A stretch of DNA of 64,000 bases from Ampelocalamus luodianensis. Its lineage: Eukaryota; Streptophyta; Magnoliopsida; Poales; Poaceae. The position numbers were made by a program, and so were the translations under genes. Within the stretch, counting starts at the first letter, position 1, and each line of letters opens with the position of its first letter. The notes beneath the pieces were generated by a model. It searched no databases. It was not told the DNA's origin and saw only the letters and a program-made list of their open reading frames with translations. Positions 11,124-23,785 of the stretch are shown here, one piece after another. The stretch is from assembly GCA_036346255.1 (NCBI GenBank), contig CM070633.1:15314001-15378000 (forward strand), written 5' to 3'.

Positions 11124-11743
11124 GAACTTGGATGGTGAGATATTCTTAGTTCTTATTTGAACCATGTGTTTATGCCGGATGTTAGTTACTACTTGAGTTG
11201 GTTCCTGTTGGTATATGTGGTCCCATCCAGTTGAGAAAAAAGGTTAAATTTGGTTATTCGAGTGATTTCGCTTTTGGCTATGTGGCATTTATCTCTAAAC
11301 TGTCTACTTGAAAAGTGGAAAAGTTTTCATGTTAAATCCATTGATTTTGGATTAGGCTCTTCTAAGGGAAGATGGTTTTGAGTTGGATGCATTATGACTC
11401 CTTTGTTTTCAGTTTAGTTCTTCGGATAAGTGAGTTGGTATGCGAGTTCTTTGTGCGTCCCTTGTTAAAGGAGATGTTGCTTGCATAGGTAAAGTGATCG
11501 ACTGAGAGTCAGAACAAGAGTTCCGTGTGTTTGGTACCAACGGTGTACTTCGGTACCAAAAGGAAGTTTAACCAAAGGTGAGTTGGATAGGTTCTTTAGT
11601 CACATGAATTTATAGATTGGCTTATCGCTAGGACTGTCTCGAGTACTTGTGCGGAATTTTGTGGTAAATTCTAGTTGTGATTGTTCTTTGGCGTTTAAGC
11701 ATGGTAACAATTCGGGGTCGAATTATGTTTGAGGGGGGTAGAA
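11124..11743 (+). other. N1 interior, last part, with polypurine tract
   Basis: This continues the N1 interior after the GATGT duplication. The end (GATTGTTCTTTGGCG, then TGAGGGGGGTAGAA just before the LTR) matches the end of the N3 and N4 interiors. GAGGGGGGTAGAA at 11731-11743 is the polypurine tract. No gene is seen. Confidence 0.75.
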
Positions 11744-14238
11744 TGTAATACTCCAAATGTATTCGAAAGAGAAGAAATAAATTACAGAGAAAGATCAATT
11801 AAAAAATGTTTTAACAGGAGATTAGAGGGTGATTTATGCATAATTTGGACAACCTGGGCTGTGGGCTTCCGGTCCACAGCATTTAGGCCCAAGGGGAAGG
11901 GGTAGTGGGCCACATAAGAAGGAGAGGGGGCAACCCTAGGGTTTCTATAGTAGCCGTGCTACAGTGCCGCCGCTGTGCTACAGTACCATGGCATGCTACA
12001 TTACCCTCCCACCCCTTGCTTTCGCTGCCAACCAAGAAGGAGAAGGGAGAAAGCTCCTCGGGTGCTGCCGGCCAAGGAAGAGAAAGGAAGAAGAAGGAAG
12101 GGGAAGAAGGGCGGAAGGAAAGGGAGAGATCGTGGCCTAGGGTTGGTGTTCATCGCGTTCAGCGGCGGTTCTTCAAGGGTAAGATGCGATCCCCTTCCGA
12201 TTAGTAGATTATTTGATCTTTAGCAATGTCGGTATTTAGGTCTGACTTGAGCAGATCAGGTTGGGAGATATTTTTGAGGTATTTAACGGCATAATTTGAT
12301 CTGTCCATCACCTAGAGAATTGTAGGCGACGTCGATACCTTTCTGTAGAGTACAAGATCACATTATTTGGACGAACAGATCAAAAGTTATGATTTTCGTA
12401 GCGCTGCTGTTCCGCAAATCTGCTGTGGTTCTGTCAGATTTTAGTAATTGGACTTAAACTGTTAGCTAGAAGAGTTTCTGGGAGGTCTCACTATAACGAA
12501 AAATGTAGATAATTGTCATAGCTTTCAGGGAAGCTAAAGAACGCGAAATTTGGATCAGTATTCTGAAAGTTATGATGGTTTGAAGTTGCTGTCCAGAAAC
12601 TCTGATGTGAAATAGTTGCTCTGTTAATCTGTTTGGTAGGGGTATTAGATGGCCGAATCTGGAAGGCTCACCAAATAGGTTTAGGTGGGGAATTTGATAA
12701 GCTTTTCAGAAAGACTAAGAACACCTTATTTGGACTCCCGTGCAAAAAGATATGAATTTTAGAACGTGACTGTCCACAAAGGGGACATAACAGCATTTAG
12801 AAATTGGAGTTGGGATCGCGTTAAAAGAATTATTGCTAGTTCGGGTTTGCTTTTATTAGTTTTCTTGGTCCATTACTGTTATCTTAGTATGCTTTTAATT
12901 GAATTTAGGTGGGGGAACTGGTCCCGGGGCAGCACCATCTTCTCATCCTCCGTTCTCACGCGGTTAAGGCAAGTGCATTGCTTGTTACTTGGTTGTGATT
13001 GATTGGTCATGTTTGTGTGTTTTCAATACATGACAACAGTAGCAAATACTACGGTTGATAGAATAGTTATGAATGGTTCATAGAGAGTGCTAATATTTTG
13101 ATACGTATTAGCTATGCATGGTTGGTGTGTGATTAAGGATGGTGAATGCTGGGGATATGATTAATTATTATTCATGAGTGATTGTTCATGTTTGCTAGTA
13201 TTATGAATATGTGTGCTATTCATGGATGCTAGAATGCTATGAATATCAACGATGATGAACGCTAGAAGTATGAATAAGTTTATTCATGTATGATGTTGTG
13301 AATACAAATTTATGATGGTTTAAAGTTTTGTTCATGTGCATCATGCTATCATATTGGAGGCTTGGTCACATGGTGACTATGCATATACGAGGTCCCCGTC
13401 ATGTGGATGACGGGCTTGAGGTCCCCCACATTCGTGGAATGTGGGCATTGAAAAGAGGTCCCCATCATGAAAACGATGGGCTTATGGTCCCCACACTTGT
13501 GGAGTGTGGGCTTGAGGTCTCCTTTACTTGCGGAGTATTGGGCAATTGGTCCCTACGCTTGCGAGCACAGGCATGGGTATACAGCGACGGTTGCATACTT
13601 TGCATTACCGGTAAAATGCAAAAGATAAAGAGACAAAGAGAAAGTGCACTTGAGCATCTTGCATAGCATGAGCATATGACATGTTTATAATAGAGATTGT
13701 AGATGGATGATGATGATTACAGTTGATTATGTTATTATTGCCATTTATTGTATTTGTTGAGTCTTTGGACTCACTCTTGCTATTGTTGTGTTTTTAGGTA
13801 CCCCTATACAAGAACGGCATGCATGGGAGGGAGTAAGACTTAGAGTGGTTGCACAATGACACAAACTACTCATATTTGAATAGATAGAATGATAATTTAG
13901 TAGATGAGAAACTTGCTTTAAGAATTACATATGATACTCCCTCTGCTTGGAATAATTTGTAATAGAGTTGATTAGAGAATCATGGATGTCCTTTTGTTTA
14001 TGCTTATAGTTGTTTAGCATGCTATGGATGATATAGTGATGATTAGCATAGTTTTGGTGGTGTCTTGATTATGCTGGATGTTGGATTATTTAACTATGTT
14101 ACAATTAAAGGTCGAGACCTCCAATTAGTAACTAAACAAAGAAGGTTCTGTCGCATTTTAGAGAATTGTATCAATGTTAAAATAGCTTTAGTGTTAGTTT
14201 AGTAGCATTCCAAGCCGTTGTCAGGCTGGGGTGTTACA
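11744..14238 (+). repeat. N1 3' LTR
   Basis: 2495 bp, from TGTAATACTCC to GGGGTGTTACA. It is nearly identical to 1008-3479, with scattered substitutions and a short insertion near 11990. It carries the same donor/acceptor-like sites and the hairpin array. Confidence 0.88.
13365..13575 (+). repeat. Hairpin array in the N1 3' LTR
   Basis: Same order of stem-loops as at 2611-2815. The first loop changes from GTG to ATG while its stem GTCAC/GTGAC is unchanged, and one C is added before the CCCACATT unit. Confidence 0.85.
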
Positions 14239-17200
14239 GTCTCGTCGCTTCTCGCCTTCTCAACTCACTTCTCAGTTTTGGCCGAGGAAGAAACCAAGGA
14301 GCTTGAGCTTGACTCGGTGCCGCTCAAGCACCCGTGACCTTGTCACCATACTCCACTCACCATGCCGCATCTGTTTTGGCCAATCCGGGTCCTTGTTGAC
14401 CACGGAGTTCTTGGGAACGCCATCATCGTTTTCAACTCTAGCAGCACTAACCCCGTTGCTCGTGGACGTCTCGGTGAGTTATTCTCTTCACCGTCTTGTC
14501 CATTAATACCGCAACATCTCACTGATTCTTCCAGTGAAGTTAATCGGCCTTTGGTGTATCAGCGAGGTCATGCTAACCCTTCTTCCTCAACCTCGGTCAA
14601 ACGCTGCCGCCTTGATTCGGGCTTCCACGGACCTCCAATAGTAACTTTATCGTGGGCGCCGCACTCTTGAAGACGTAGTGATCCCGATGTGCACCTCCTC
14701 ATGCCTCCTCGACCACCGCAATGCTTTCTCCGTGTGAGCTGTACCTTCGTCTCCACCTCTAACTGTCGGGAGCTCACCGCCGGCAACCTCAGGTCCCCAC
14801 ATTATCACCATCGCATTCACGAGGCTGGTACACACCTGGTGGTCTCATCCCTGAGCCCAGAGCGTCTTTCTTTTCACCAGATCCCCTTCTTCGCCATGCG
14901 CGCTCATGTACTGGATCTCCGACGAGCCGCCGACGGTGTTAGGGTAAATCCTGTCATTAGATTTTAATCCTTTCCGTTAAATGTCTGTATGACGTGTAGG
15001 CCCCACTTGTTAAAAGTGATTATAAATCTAATTGAAACCATTTAAATCCTCTGAGCCTTTGACATGTGGGCCCTTACGGCTGATTAAGTGGAGATGCAAA
15101 CTTGTGAAATATGATTTCTCTTGAAAGAGATGTATTTCTTACATACTTGGAGTAATTCACGCTTTGGTAAACCGAAGACGTATTCTTTGGAATACGCCTT
15201 TGACGTCACCTCGGCCGAGAATGGTCAAAGTTGACCTGGTCAAGACTTGACCTTGGGTCCCACTAGTAGTGACTGTGGGCTAGGCGGCTGCGCGTGTAAA
15301 AAGTATTAAATGCTTTTCGAATTCCGAATTGAATTACTTTCGAACTAAACATTCAAATAACTTAGAAAATTCATAACTAATTCAAATTAGCTCCAAATGG
15401 GATGTAAAACAATTTTGTTGGTACTCATTTTTAATGTACTTTTAACTGGAATAGGTTTTAAGTATGGTTCTGTCCCATAAAATGTTGGAATCAAATTAAT
15501 GTCTAAAAGGAGTTGTTTTTACACTAGAAAAATTCATAAGTATTTCATCATAACTCCAAAATGAGTGAAATTAATTTTGTTAGTTTTCATCTTTACTGTA
15601 CTTTAGCTTGGAATAAAGTTGAGACATGTTTCTGTAGGGAAATTTTGGGTACTTGTTTTATTTGTACATTAATGTCTTTAACTTTGTAAAATCCTTAGAA
15701 AAATCATATGAACTCCTTTTGAACTAAAATTTTTACCTAAAATTCTTATAAAATCATTCTCTACCTGCTGTGTTAGTTTCATGAATTTTGAATGAATGTG
15801 AATTTTTGGTTAATTCGATGCTATTCGTTCTTATTTGTTCTTTCTGTTTAATCGATAGATTTTGACGATTCGAATACTTAAGAGAGTGAACCTCAGCAGT
15901 AAGAGTACTATCTTCAGCAAGGCAAGCAGTTCCTCCTTTGATCATGTTGATCTCCTTAATTTCAAATTCTATTATCTTTTTTGCAAAGTGTATTTATGGA
16001 TGCTCTATTTTGATGTTTAAATTATCGTTCGAGTAGTTGATCCTAAATAGTTGCATAAAGTGTAGGTAATTGTTTGTCCTTTTCCACTGAGCCAAGGTTT
16101 ATATCCGCTGTGATGTAGAGCTCGATGGATGGGCTCTAGTCACTATACATGCTGTACACGAGTTGATGTCACTTAGCAATGCTTAGAACTGTAGTATGGG
16201 GATCATTGTTTCAGCGATGGTCATTACATCATCCTTTTAAATACTCGCAGGGTACTCATCTATGTATTGTACATGGAAAAACTAAAACTGAAAGCAAAAA
16301 GATTTAGACTTGGGCACATGGTTGATTGGTGTGGTCATCGGGTATGTGGTTGGTGCCCGAGTCAACAGGGACCGAATTACTTGTGTCACTGATCCAAGCA
16401 TTATTGTGTGCAATCCACATGAGGGTATTGGGAACCCCTCTTGACTTATTACTTTGGCATGTGTTAGCTCCGAGTCGCAGGAGGTGGGTGTGTGTGTTGT
16501 GTATAACAAGAATTGGGTTTTGTTATTGGGTGTGCGGGGGTGGGTTCCTGTCCAGGTTCTCCACACCGAGGGGCATTGTAGTTGTCCAAGGCTTTACCCC
16601 GAGGGGTAGTTGACTAAGGATTTACAATGACTCCGACACAACATATGGGTTTTTATCCATACGGGCGACTTGTAGTTAATACATAATATTGGAAATGTCT
16701 CGTAGGACTTAGCTCTGCTGGCATACCTTCAGAAGTGTGCTACATCGCATGGCAAAAGGAGCAGTCTGACGTGTGGGTAAAGTTGTACACCCCTATAGGA
16801 TACAATCTATTCGAATAGCCAAGTTCTTGGTTATGGACATGCTTGGTTAGGTCATGCAAGAATTAGACTCTACATTTTGATAAGACTTGAAATCGGGTGG
16901 TACGAATGGGTAATACGTGCTATTGTTGTGGTGGCTATGGTTAGTCACTTCCAGGATGTTATTTTTGTTTATAATTGTTGTCTCGCCATCATTTAACCAA
17001 ATAAAAACATATTTTAACAATTGCCTTACAATCTATTACTTATTGCAAAGAAACTGCATTTATGCTGAAAATTGCTGAAGTGTAGTAGCCTTCCTTTGAA
17101 TAAGCTTGCATGTAGCTATGTATAGGTTTGTTATTCGTAAGTCTTGCGAGTACAATTTTGTACTCAGTTGCATTGTTCATTTGCTGCAGAGGAGGTTGAC

Positions 17201-17595
17201 CCCAAGGGGTTAACTATTGTGAGACAGAAATAATCCCCGACGACTAGCTTAGCATTTCTGGTCGGTTGCCCTGTGGGTAAGGGCAACTGGTTGGCTTTTG
17301 TTCACTGCCATCTTATGGCATATGTTTCCGCTGCAATATTAGTACTTTATCTTGATGTTTGGCTGGTCAGCCTTTTGTATGAAGTCTAAGTTGTATGTGA
17401 ATCCGTTGTAAAATTATGAACACTTTGGTAATGTAATAACTTGTGTATGGAGTTGATGCTTATTTTTGTGAGGTGTACGTGTACCGCATTTCTGGGAGGT
17501 ACATAATACACTGAGAGCGGAGAAATTTGATTTGTGATGCTAGGACCAATAGAAAGGTTAAGCATTACAAGTTAAATCACCCGTCGGCTCTCACA
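14239..17595 (+). repeat. 3' LTR of copy A, right part
   Basis: Continues the LTR after N1. Conserved blocks shared with the E LTR include the CTATTCGAATAG palindrome near 16808, GCATACCTTCAGAAGTGTGC near 16721, and the end GCTAGGACC...GGTTAAGC...CTCACA. The last base of the LTR is 17595. Open frames here (for example 14231-14670) are not conserved in the other copies and I do not call them genes. Confidence 0.85.
15859..17233 (+). other. Decayed exon pair in the LTR of copy A
   Basis: After an acceptor-like AATCGATAG the frame reads FDDSNT, a TAA, ESEPQQ, a second TAA, then EYYLQQ and ends at CAGCAAG|GCAAGC. The second block opens after TTTGCTGCAG (17189) and reads EEVDPKGLTIVRQK to a stop at 17233. 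The layout matches S1, S2 and E, but the two internal stops mean this copy cannot encode the peptide. Confidence 0.4.
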
Positions 17596-18230
17596 CCGCC
17601 TTAACAGACCGACCAGAGCCACGTACTGGTGCCACTGACTGGTGGGCCCTATGATGTGAGTGTTGGCCCGATCTTTCGAAAGGTACTCATACGTCGATTG
17701 TGGAGAACACGACGTTGATGATCCAAAGGCTCCGACCGAAACAGGTCGAACCCCTCGCAATCACTACACCACTGCTCCGTTGGTTATCAACCGTGCCGAA
17801 CGTGATTGACCTCGCCAAGAAGGCTATCTCATGCAAGCGAATCGAGAACACAAGCAAGAGAGTAGAAGATGCAATTTGTATTGCGAATAATAATGAAGTT
17901 CACAGAGTGGGGTTCCTCAAACCGAACAAACAGCGAAACTGCAAAGTGGCAAAATAATCTAAGAAAAACCCAAATTGGACTAAAGGGCGACGGCTCCTAT
18001 ATGAGGGCGACCAGGAGGCAGAAACCCTAGGTGAGGTACTGTTCATATAGCCATGTTATTGTTCACATGAACAGTAACAGGCCCCAGGGGTGGCTGTTCG
18101 ACATATGGGCCATATGGGCCAAGTCAGCCCATAGGACTCAGATACAAGCCTTGTAGGCTAAGGAAAAGGTGTCGCAACACCAAGTAAAGGGTGGCCGAAG
18201 CTCTTCGAGTTGGAGGCCACAAATTCTTCA
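17596..18230 (-). repeat. 3' LTR start of the CRM-like element (partial)
   Basis: On the minus strand, CCAAAGGAGA precedes TGAAGAATTTGTGG, so the LTR probably starts at 18230, and CCAAAGGAGA would be its polypurine tract. The pol stop TGA is the same TGA that begins the LTR. The rest of the LTR lies beyond copy A, outside the window. An alternative start TGTTGCGACACC (18178) has no purine tract before it. Confidence 0.55.
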
Positions 18231-21200
18231 TCTCCTTTGGCCATTGTTATTGCCTTCTCCTTTCTTGATGCATATCATCAACTCCTTGCTGTCCCGTCCT
18301 AGATTCCTAAGCACAAGCAAATCATCTCCATTAGGTAGCACCATAGAGTTCTTAATTGATACACTCAGCCCTAGAAACAAATTTACCTGATAATTTAGTT
18401 GACGAGCACGTGCCCGAGTAATTGGACCTTGGACATCATTCATGGTAGTAGCAAGAGGAATGTTCATATCAGTCGAAGTGATACCCTCATCATCCTCCCC
18501 TTCTTGAATTGGAGTCGTCCTCGACTCAAGCTTATCCTCCGCTCCGAAGAATGGTCGTAGATCTGCAATGTTAAAGGTGGAACTAACCCTAAAATCTGTA
18601 GGCAAGTCTAACTTATATGCATTATCATTAATACGTTCAAGCACTTTCTAAATTCAGGGAATCGCTCTTTACGCAAGTGTAACCACACAAGATCACCAGG
18701 TTTAAAAGTAACATGCTTGCGTCCCTGACTACCAGCAACTTTATATTTAGCATTCATAAGCTCAATGTTCTCTTTAGTTGTCTCATGCATCTTAAGTATC
18801 AAATCAACACGTTGTTGAGCATTAAGATTTACCTTCTCTGAAGCTGGAAGAGGCAACAAGTCGATAGGTGCACGAGGGATGAAACCATAAACAATCTCAA
18901 AAGGGCACTTTTTTGTGGTAGAATGCAGCGAGCGATTATAAGCAAATTCCCACATTTTAATGTTCTTTTTAAGTACAGCCCTAAGCATAGTAGACAAGAT
19001 TATATTGACTACCTCAGTTTGTCCATCGGTTTGGGGATGACAAGTAGTGAAAATTACAGCTTAGTCCCCAATTTAGTCCACAAAGTTCTCCAAAAATGAC
19101 TAAGAAATTTAGCATCACGATCGAAAACTATCGTATTCGGAATACCATGCAAGTGAACAATTTCCGTAAAGAACAAATTAGCAACATTTGTAGCATCATC
19201 ACTTTTATGACATGGTATAAAATGAGAAATCTTAGAGAATCTATCCACAACAACAAAAATACTATCCCTCCCTTTCTTTGTTCTAGGCAGACCTAAAATA
19301 AAATCCGTAGAAATATCTTCCCAAGGTGTGCCTGGAACAGGAAGAGGCATGTATAAACCATGAGGATTAAGTCGTGACTTAGCTTTTTGGCACGTGGTGC
19401 AGCGGGCAATGAAGCGTTCGACATCTCGCCTCAACTTTGGCCAATAAAAGTGGTGCGTCAGAATGTCCTCGGTCTTCTTCACGCTGAAGTGACCCATTAA
19501 TCCTCCTCCATGCGCCTCCTGTAACAACAAAAGATGAACAGAGCTCGCTGGAATGCATAGCTTGTTAGCACGGTACAAGAACCCATCATGCACCACAAAT
19601 TTATTCCAACCCTTTCCCTCTTGACAATTGAGCAACACATCTTTAAAATCAGTATCATGCACATATTGCTCCTTTATTGTCTCTAATCCAAAGATTTTGA
19701 AGTCAAGTTGTGAAAGCATGGTATATTTCCTAGATAATGCATGAGCTATTACATTTTCTTTGCCCTTTTTATGTTTAATGACATAAGGGAAAGACTCAAT
19801 AAACTCAACCCACTTAGCATGTCTACGGTTGAGATTGGTTTGACTTCGAATATGCTTCAAAGATTCATGATCATAATGTATTATAAACTCTTTGGGTCAT
19901 AAATAATGTTGTCATATTTTCAAAGTTCGAACTAGAGCATATAATTCTTTATCATAGGTAGAATAGTTCAAACTAGGTCCACTTAATTTTTCACTAAAGT
20001 AAGCAACAGGTTTTCCTTCTTGAATTAATACACCACCAAGACTTATGCCACTAGCATCACATTCTAATTCAAAAGTCTTGTAAAAATCAGGTAGTTGAAG
20101 CAAAGGGGCGTGTGTCAACTTATCTTTGAGAGCGTCGAAAACTTATTGCTGTATGGTGCCCGAAGTAAAAGGAACACCCTTCTTTGTAAGCTCATTCAGC
20201 GGTGCAGCGATGGCGCTGAAATCCCGAACAAAACGCCGATAGAAGCCAGCGAGTCCGAGAAAACTCCGCACTTGTATGACCATTTTAGGAGGCGGCCAAC
20301 TCTGGATAGCGACGATCTTGGCCTGATCAACTTCAATGCCCTGTGGAGTAACAACATAGCCAAGAAACAATACTCGATCGGTGCAAAAGGTGCACTTCTC
20401 AAGGTTACCAAACAAACGTGCATCTCGCAAAGCATTAAAAATAGCACTTAAATGATTCAGGTTTTCTTCATATGACTTGCTATATATCAAAATATCATCA
20501 AAATAAACCACCACAAATTTTCCAAAGAAAGCACGCAAAACTTCGTTCATCAAACGCATGAAAGTGCTAGGTGCATTAGTTAAACCAAAAGGCATCACTA
20601 ACCACTCATATAGCCCGTACTTAGTTTTAAACGCTGTTTTCCATTCATCTCCTAATTTCATTCTAATCTGGTGGTACCCGCTGCGCAAGTCAATCTTTAT
20701 GAAAATAATAGAACCACTCAACTCATCTAGCATGTCGTCCAACCTAGGAATAGGATGACGATACCGTATTGTGATATTATTATTAATGGCTCTACAATCA
20801 ATACACATATGTCAACTACTGTCTTTCTTAGGAACCAAAAGAACAGGAACAACACAAGGACTAAGACTTTCCCGTACATACCCTCGGTCCAAAAGATCTT
20901 GGACTTGTCGTTGAATTTCCTTAGTCTCCTCCAAATTGGTTCTATACGCCACACGGTTTGGCAATGTCGCTCCCAGAATTAAGTCAATTTGGTGTTCAAT
21001 CCCTCTAATAGGTGGCAGTCCCGAGGGTAGTTTAGCTGGAAACACATCCTTATACTCCTGCAAAAGGTTAGTGACAGCAAACGGTAAAGAGCTAGATGTA
21101 TCATCAAGTGAAAATAAAGCGTCTTTGCATATCAAAGCATAGCATGGCATATCATTATCGACAATTTTAGCAAGATCAGATTTGGTCGCAAGCATGACAT

Positions 21201-21480
21201 AACCCTTTAATTTAATTCCATCAGTCCTAGAACTAGGTGCCAACTTCTCTTTCTTAGGTGGGAATATGTTCTTCACTACTTGCTGATTTTCAGATTCATG
21301 TTCATGTTCTTTCCTCTCATTTGCAGCTATCTCTTTTTCACATTGCACAATTTCAGCAGGTGTCAAAGGTAGCAAAATTATTTTCTTTCCTTTGTGCATA
21401 AGAGAGTACTTATTACTTCTATCATGATGAGTTGCATCGGTATCAAATTCCCATAGACGACCTAATAAAAGTGAGCACCT
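18228..21480 (-). pseudogene. Degenerate gypsy pol (RT, RNase H, integrase) of the CRM-like element
   Basis: The order on the minus strand is as follows. A protease/RT linker (LLLGRLWEFDTDATHHDR) is followed by RT (20808-20143) with LRSGYHQIRM, MPFGLTNAPSTF and YFDD. RNase H follows (YFSEKLSG; the usual VIADALSR reads VIAHALSR). Integrase (19860-19054) has an H-H-C-C finger ending CTTCQKAK and the core acids in STDFILG and FDRDAKF. Last is a C-terminal tail with ITRARARQLNYQV. Breaks: TGA for Trp near 20810, TAA near 20143, two stops near 19890-19912, a stop plus one-base shift near 19054, a small in-frame loss in the integrase (WEFAYN near 18945), and a shift with a deletion near 18640. It cannot make a polyprotein. 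Confidence 0.85.
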
Positions 21481-23785
21481 TACCGCTGTTGTTGAACCAC
21501 TGAATGTGGTATGAATGAGGATGTGCACGTGTGGTCAAGCCAATGATTAGAATTAATGATGTCCTAACGCTTCCGCACAGTGTGAGAGGGGGTGTTTATG
21601 TGGCTGGGCCCACCTATAAGTAACTGGGGAGGTCGGTTCAGGACAACATTAAGTACTAAACCAATGATTAACAATAATTAGATCATGATTAGCATTAATG
21701 ATGTCCTAAATGACAGTGCGACAGCGCCCGGAGGGGTTTAAAAGGGTTGGGCCCACCTGGCAGTGACCCAAAAAGGATTTGCCGACAACCATTTAATGTT
21801 AACTCATTGATTAACATTGGTTAACTAATGATTAGCAACTTAAATGATCGAATCGATGTCTGATTATGGCACGGCATAGTGATGAACTTGGGCCCGACAA
21901 AAGTACCAGTGGCTTCCACGGCTTACCGCCGGCGATAGGAACTATGTCGGCGCCGGCCAAAGGCCAAAATGGAAACACAATAGCCTTGCGGACCCGATGG
22001 TGATGATCTCGACGGCGGCGGCGGCCCACAACGCCGGCGAGCCGGAGAAGACAACGGTGACACCACGGCCAAAAGCGAAAATAAAGAAAAGCTCTGCAAC
22101 AGTTCAAGGAAGCTAGTGCCCAGGCATCTAAGGGCTACTAAGGAGGTACCTTAGCACAGAAGAGGCTCAAAGGTGGCCGTAGAAGCCTTGACCACGGAGG
22201 AGCTCTCTGGAGCCGAAGAAGAAGATGACGAAAACGCGACCTGAGCCAAAATGAACATGACCGCAAGCAATTGACAAATGGGGCACTTACCAGAGTGGGA
22301 GAAGAAAGGGGGTGCTTTTCGACCAAATTCGATGGACCCCATATTTGATACTTCCTGTAAATATCGAACCAAATTAAGTTAGGGGTTTTACTCCAGGAGA
22401 GGAGAGGAACAAGTTGGAGCAAAGAAAAAGGAAGAAAAGCCACTGGAACCCTAATGTCACCAAGGAGCTTCAAGGTCCATTAAGGGTGGCAGTGAGGTTA
22501 TTCGGCTTTGAGCTCAAAAAAGCAAGGAGGAAGCTAGGCAAGGCTACGGTGGTGTTTAAAGGAAGTCAAGGATGAGCTCAAAGGCTTTTTATAGCCGGAC
22601 GAGCAAGAAGTTGGGCAAAATTAGGGTTCACCATGCACTCGGTTCATGGTTCTGCCATGGACGCTGTGAATGATGGGAGCAGGTAGGAACGACGACTTTG
22701 GGGGAGATTCACTGACGCGCAACAAATGAGCGGTGGCAAGGAGCCGTTTAAAGGGCTCAAGGAGGTGACCTAGCACTGCCATTGTGTACGGGCACACACG
22801 CACGTGTGCACGGGCGCGATCGGAGGAAGGAGACGATGACCAGCAAACGCGGGGGCCCACCGGTCGGTGACAAAATCAAAGAGGTTCGAGCCCAACAGTT
22901 AAATGGGTTGAGCTGAACCATAAGCATAGGCCAAAGCTTTTGACCGCTAGATCAAAAATGGACAGCCCCGATTGAATTTAGACCCCCGGAGGGTTTCAAA
23001 TGGTACAGGTGATCTTGGTCGTTGGATTGAAATCTAACGGTTTAAAAGCACGCGCCACTTAGATGCACCTGGTACAATTAGTGGGTTAGGCTCGATCAAG
23101 TGGTTCGAGCCAGTTTGCAAAAAGGCGACCGGCACGAAGGGATACTGCACCGCGACAGTTGGATCAAAATCCAACGGCTGGAAACAATCGCGCGTTGAAT
23201 AGGGCCGAGCCAGGCGCTGATAGGGTTGGGTGCAACCAAGAAAATGGGTTTGGGTTCGAGCCCGACTCAGACCCAACCAGGGTTTGACCTAGGGTTTAAT
23301 TTACAAGCTGAAACTTTTGAAGAATTTTTAGAGGTAGCAAAATATCTCAAAAAAATTCTGAAATTTTAACTGGAGGTCGCCAACTCCAGGATAAACCTTG
23401 TGTAAATTTTTCAGAGGTTTTTATGCACAGCATTTTCCTCCAGAAAATAATCAAGGCTTGTTGTAGGGTTTGACCAAAGGTCAAACTGGTTTGACTGCCT
23501 CTTAAAATATTCAAACAATTTCTAAAAATTGTGAAATTTTTCAGAGGGGTCACATACCATCCCTAGAACTTAGAAAAAATATTTCCAGAGGATGATCACA
23601 AGGTTATCTTGAAATTTTTTGGAAGGTCAAGATTCTAGGTCAAAAAGAGACTTGTGATTTGTATTTCCATAATTCCTTCACAAGAATTTTTCGGGACATA
23701 CATGAACTACAAGATGTAAGAAAAAGTTTTAATTTCTACACATTTTCTTACATTTGAAACACAAGTTGAAAATGAGGATGTTACA
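21481..23785 (-). repeat. 3' LTR of copy B, first 2.3 kb
   Basis: Starts TGTAACATCC on the minus strand at 23785 and ends abruptly near 21481 against the CRM-like pol. It contains the promoter-side blocks of the giant LTR: a splice-donor-like CTCTG|GTAAGTGCC near 22290, and the TGGGCCC-bearing repeats between 21530 and 21780. No gene is seen. Confidence 0.8.

Larger units (their letters stand above)
1008..14238 (+). mobile_element. N1: non-autonomous LTR retrotransposon, complete, with nested solo LTR S1
   Basis: Two direct LTRs (1008-3479 and 11744-14238) share the start TGTAATACTCC and are near-identical throughout. A primer-binding site follows the first and a polypurine tract precedes the second. 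Flanking bases CTCTC (1003-1007) and GTCTC (14239-14243) agree at 4 of 5 positions, the expected target duplication with one change in a CT repeat. The interior is about 3.8 kb once the 4.4 kb solo LTR S1 is subtracted and holds no gag or pol I can recognise; the longest open frames are about 105 codons. This fits a LARD-like element that depends on another element's proteins. Confidence 0.85.
1..17595 (+). mobile_element. Copy A: 3' end of a Tekay-type Ty3/gypsy element with giant LTR, interrupted by N1
   Basis: The window opens in the last codons of a gypsy pol frame (2-178), followed by a polypurine tract and a 3' LTR that begins TGTAACAACCC at 215 and ends CTCTCACA at 17595. The LTR is split at 1007/14239 by element N1. 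Without the insert it is about 4.15 kb. Its two halves match the start and the end of the complete 5.1 kb LTR at 41061-46145. The sequence following 17595 belongs to a CRM-like LTR on the other strand, so A was inserted there. Gag, most of pol and the 5' LTR lie outside the window. Confidence 0.85.
17596..21480 (-). mobile_element. CRM-like Ty3/gypsy chromovirus remnant
   Basis: A minus-strand pol remnant (21480-18228) is followed by the start of its 3' LTR (18230 down to 17596), which is cut by the insertion of copy A. The 5' LTR, gag and most of protease are missing: at about 21480 the pol frame runs straight into the LTR of copy B. The pol sequence (YFDDILIYS in RT, LPRTKKGRDSIFVVVDRFSK in integrase, GPITRARARQLNYQV near the C-terminus) resembles grass CRM/centromeric-type elements. 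That lineage assignment is from recognition, not alignment. Confidence 0.7.

Noticed and set aside
14231..14967. Overlapping open frames after the N1 3' LTR as a host gene
   Set aside because: They lie in the LTR of copy A, have no recognisable domain and are not kept in the other giant LTRs.
18169..18230. LTR start at 18178 (TGTTGCGACACC on the minus strand)
   Set aside because: No purine tract precedes it; the start at 18230 has CCAAAGGAGA before it. I keep the alternative in mind.
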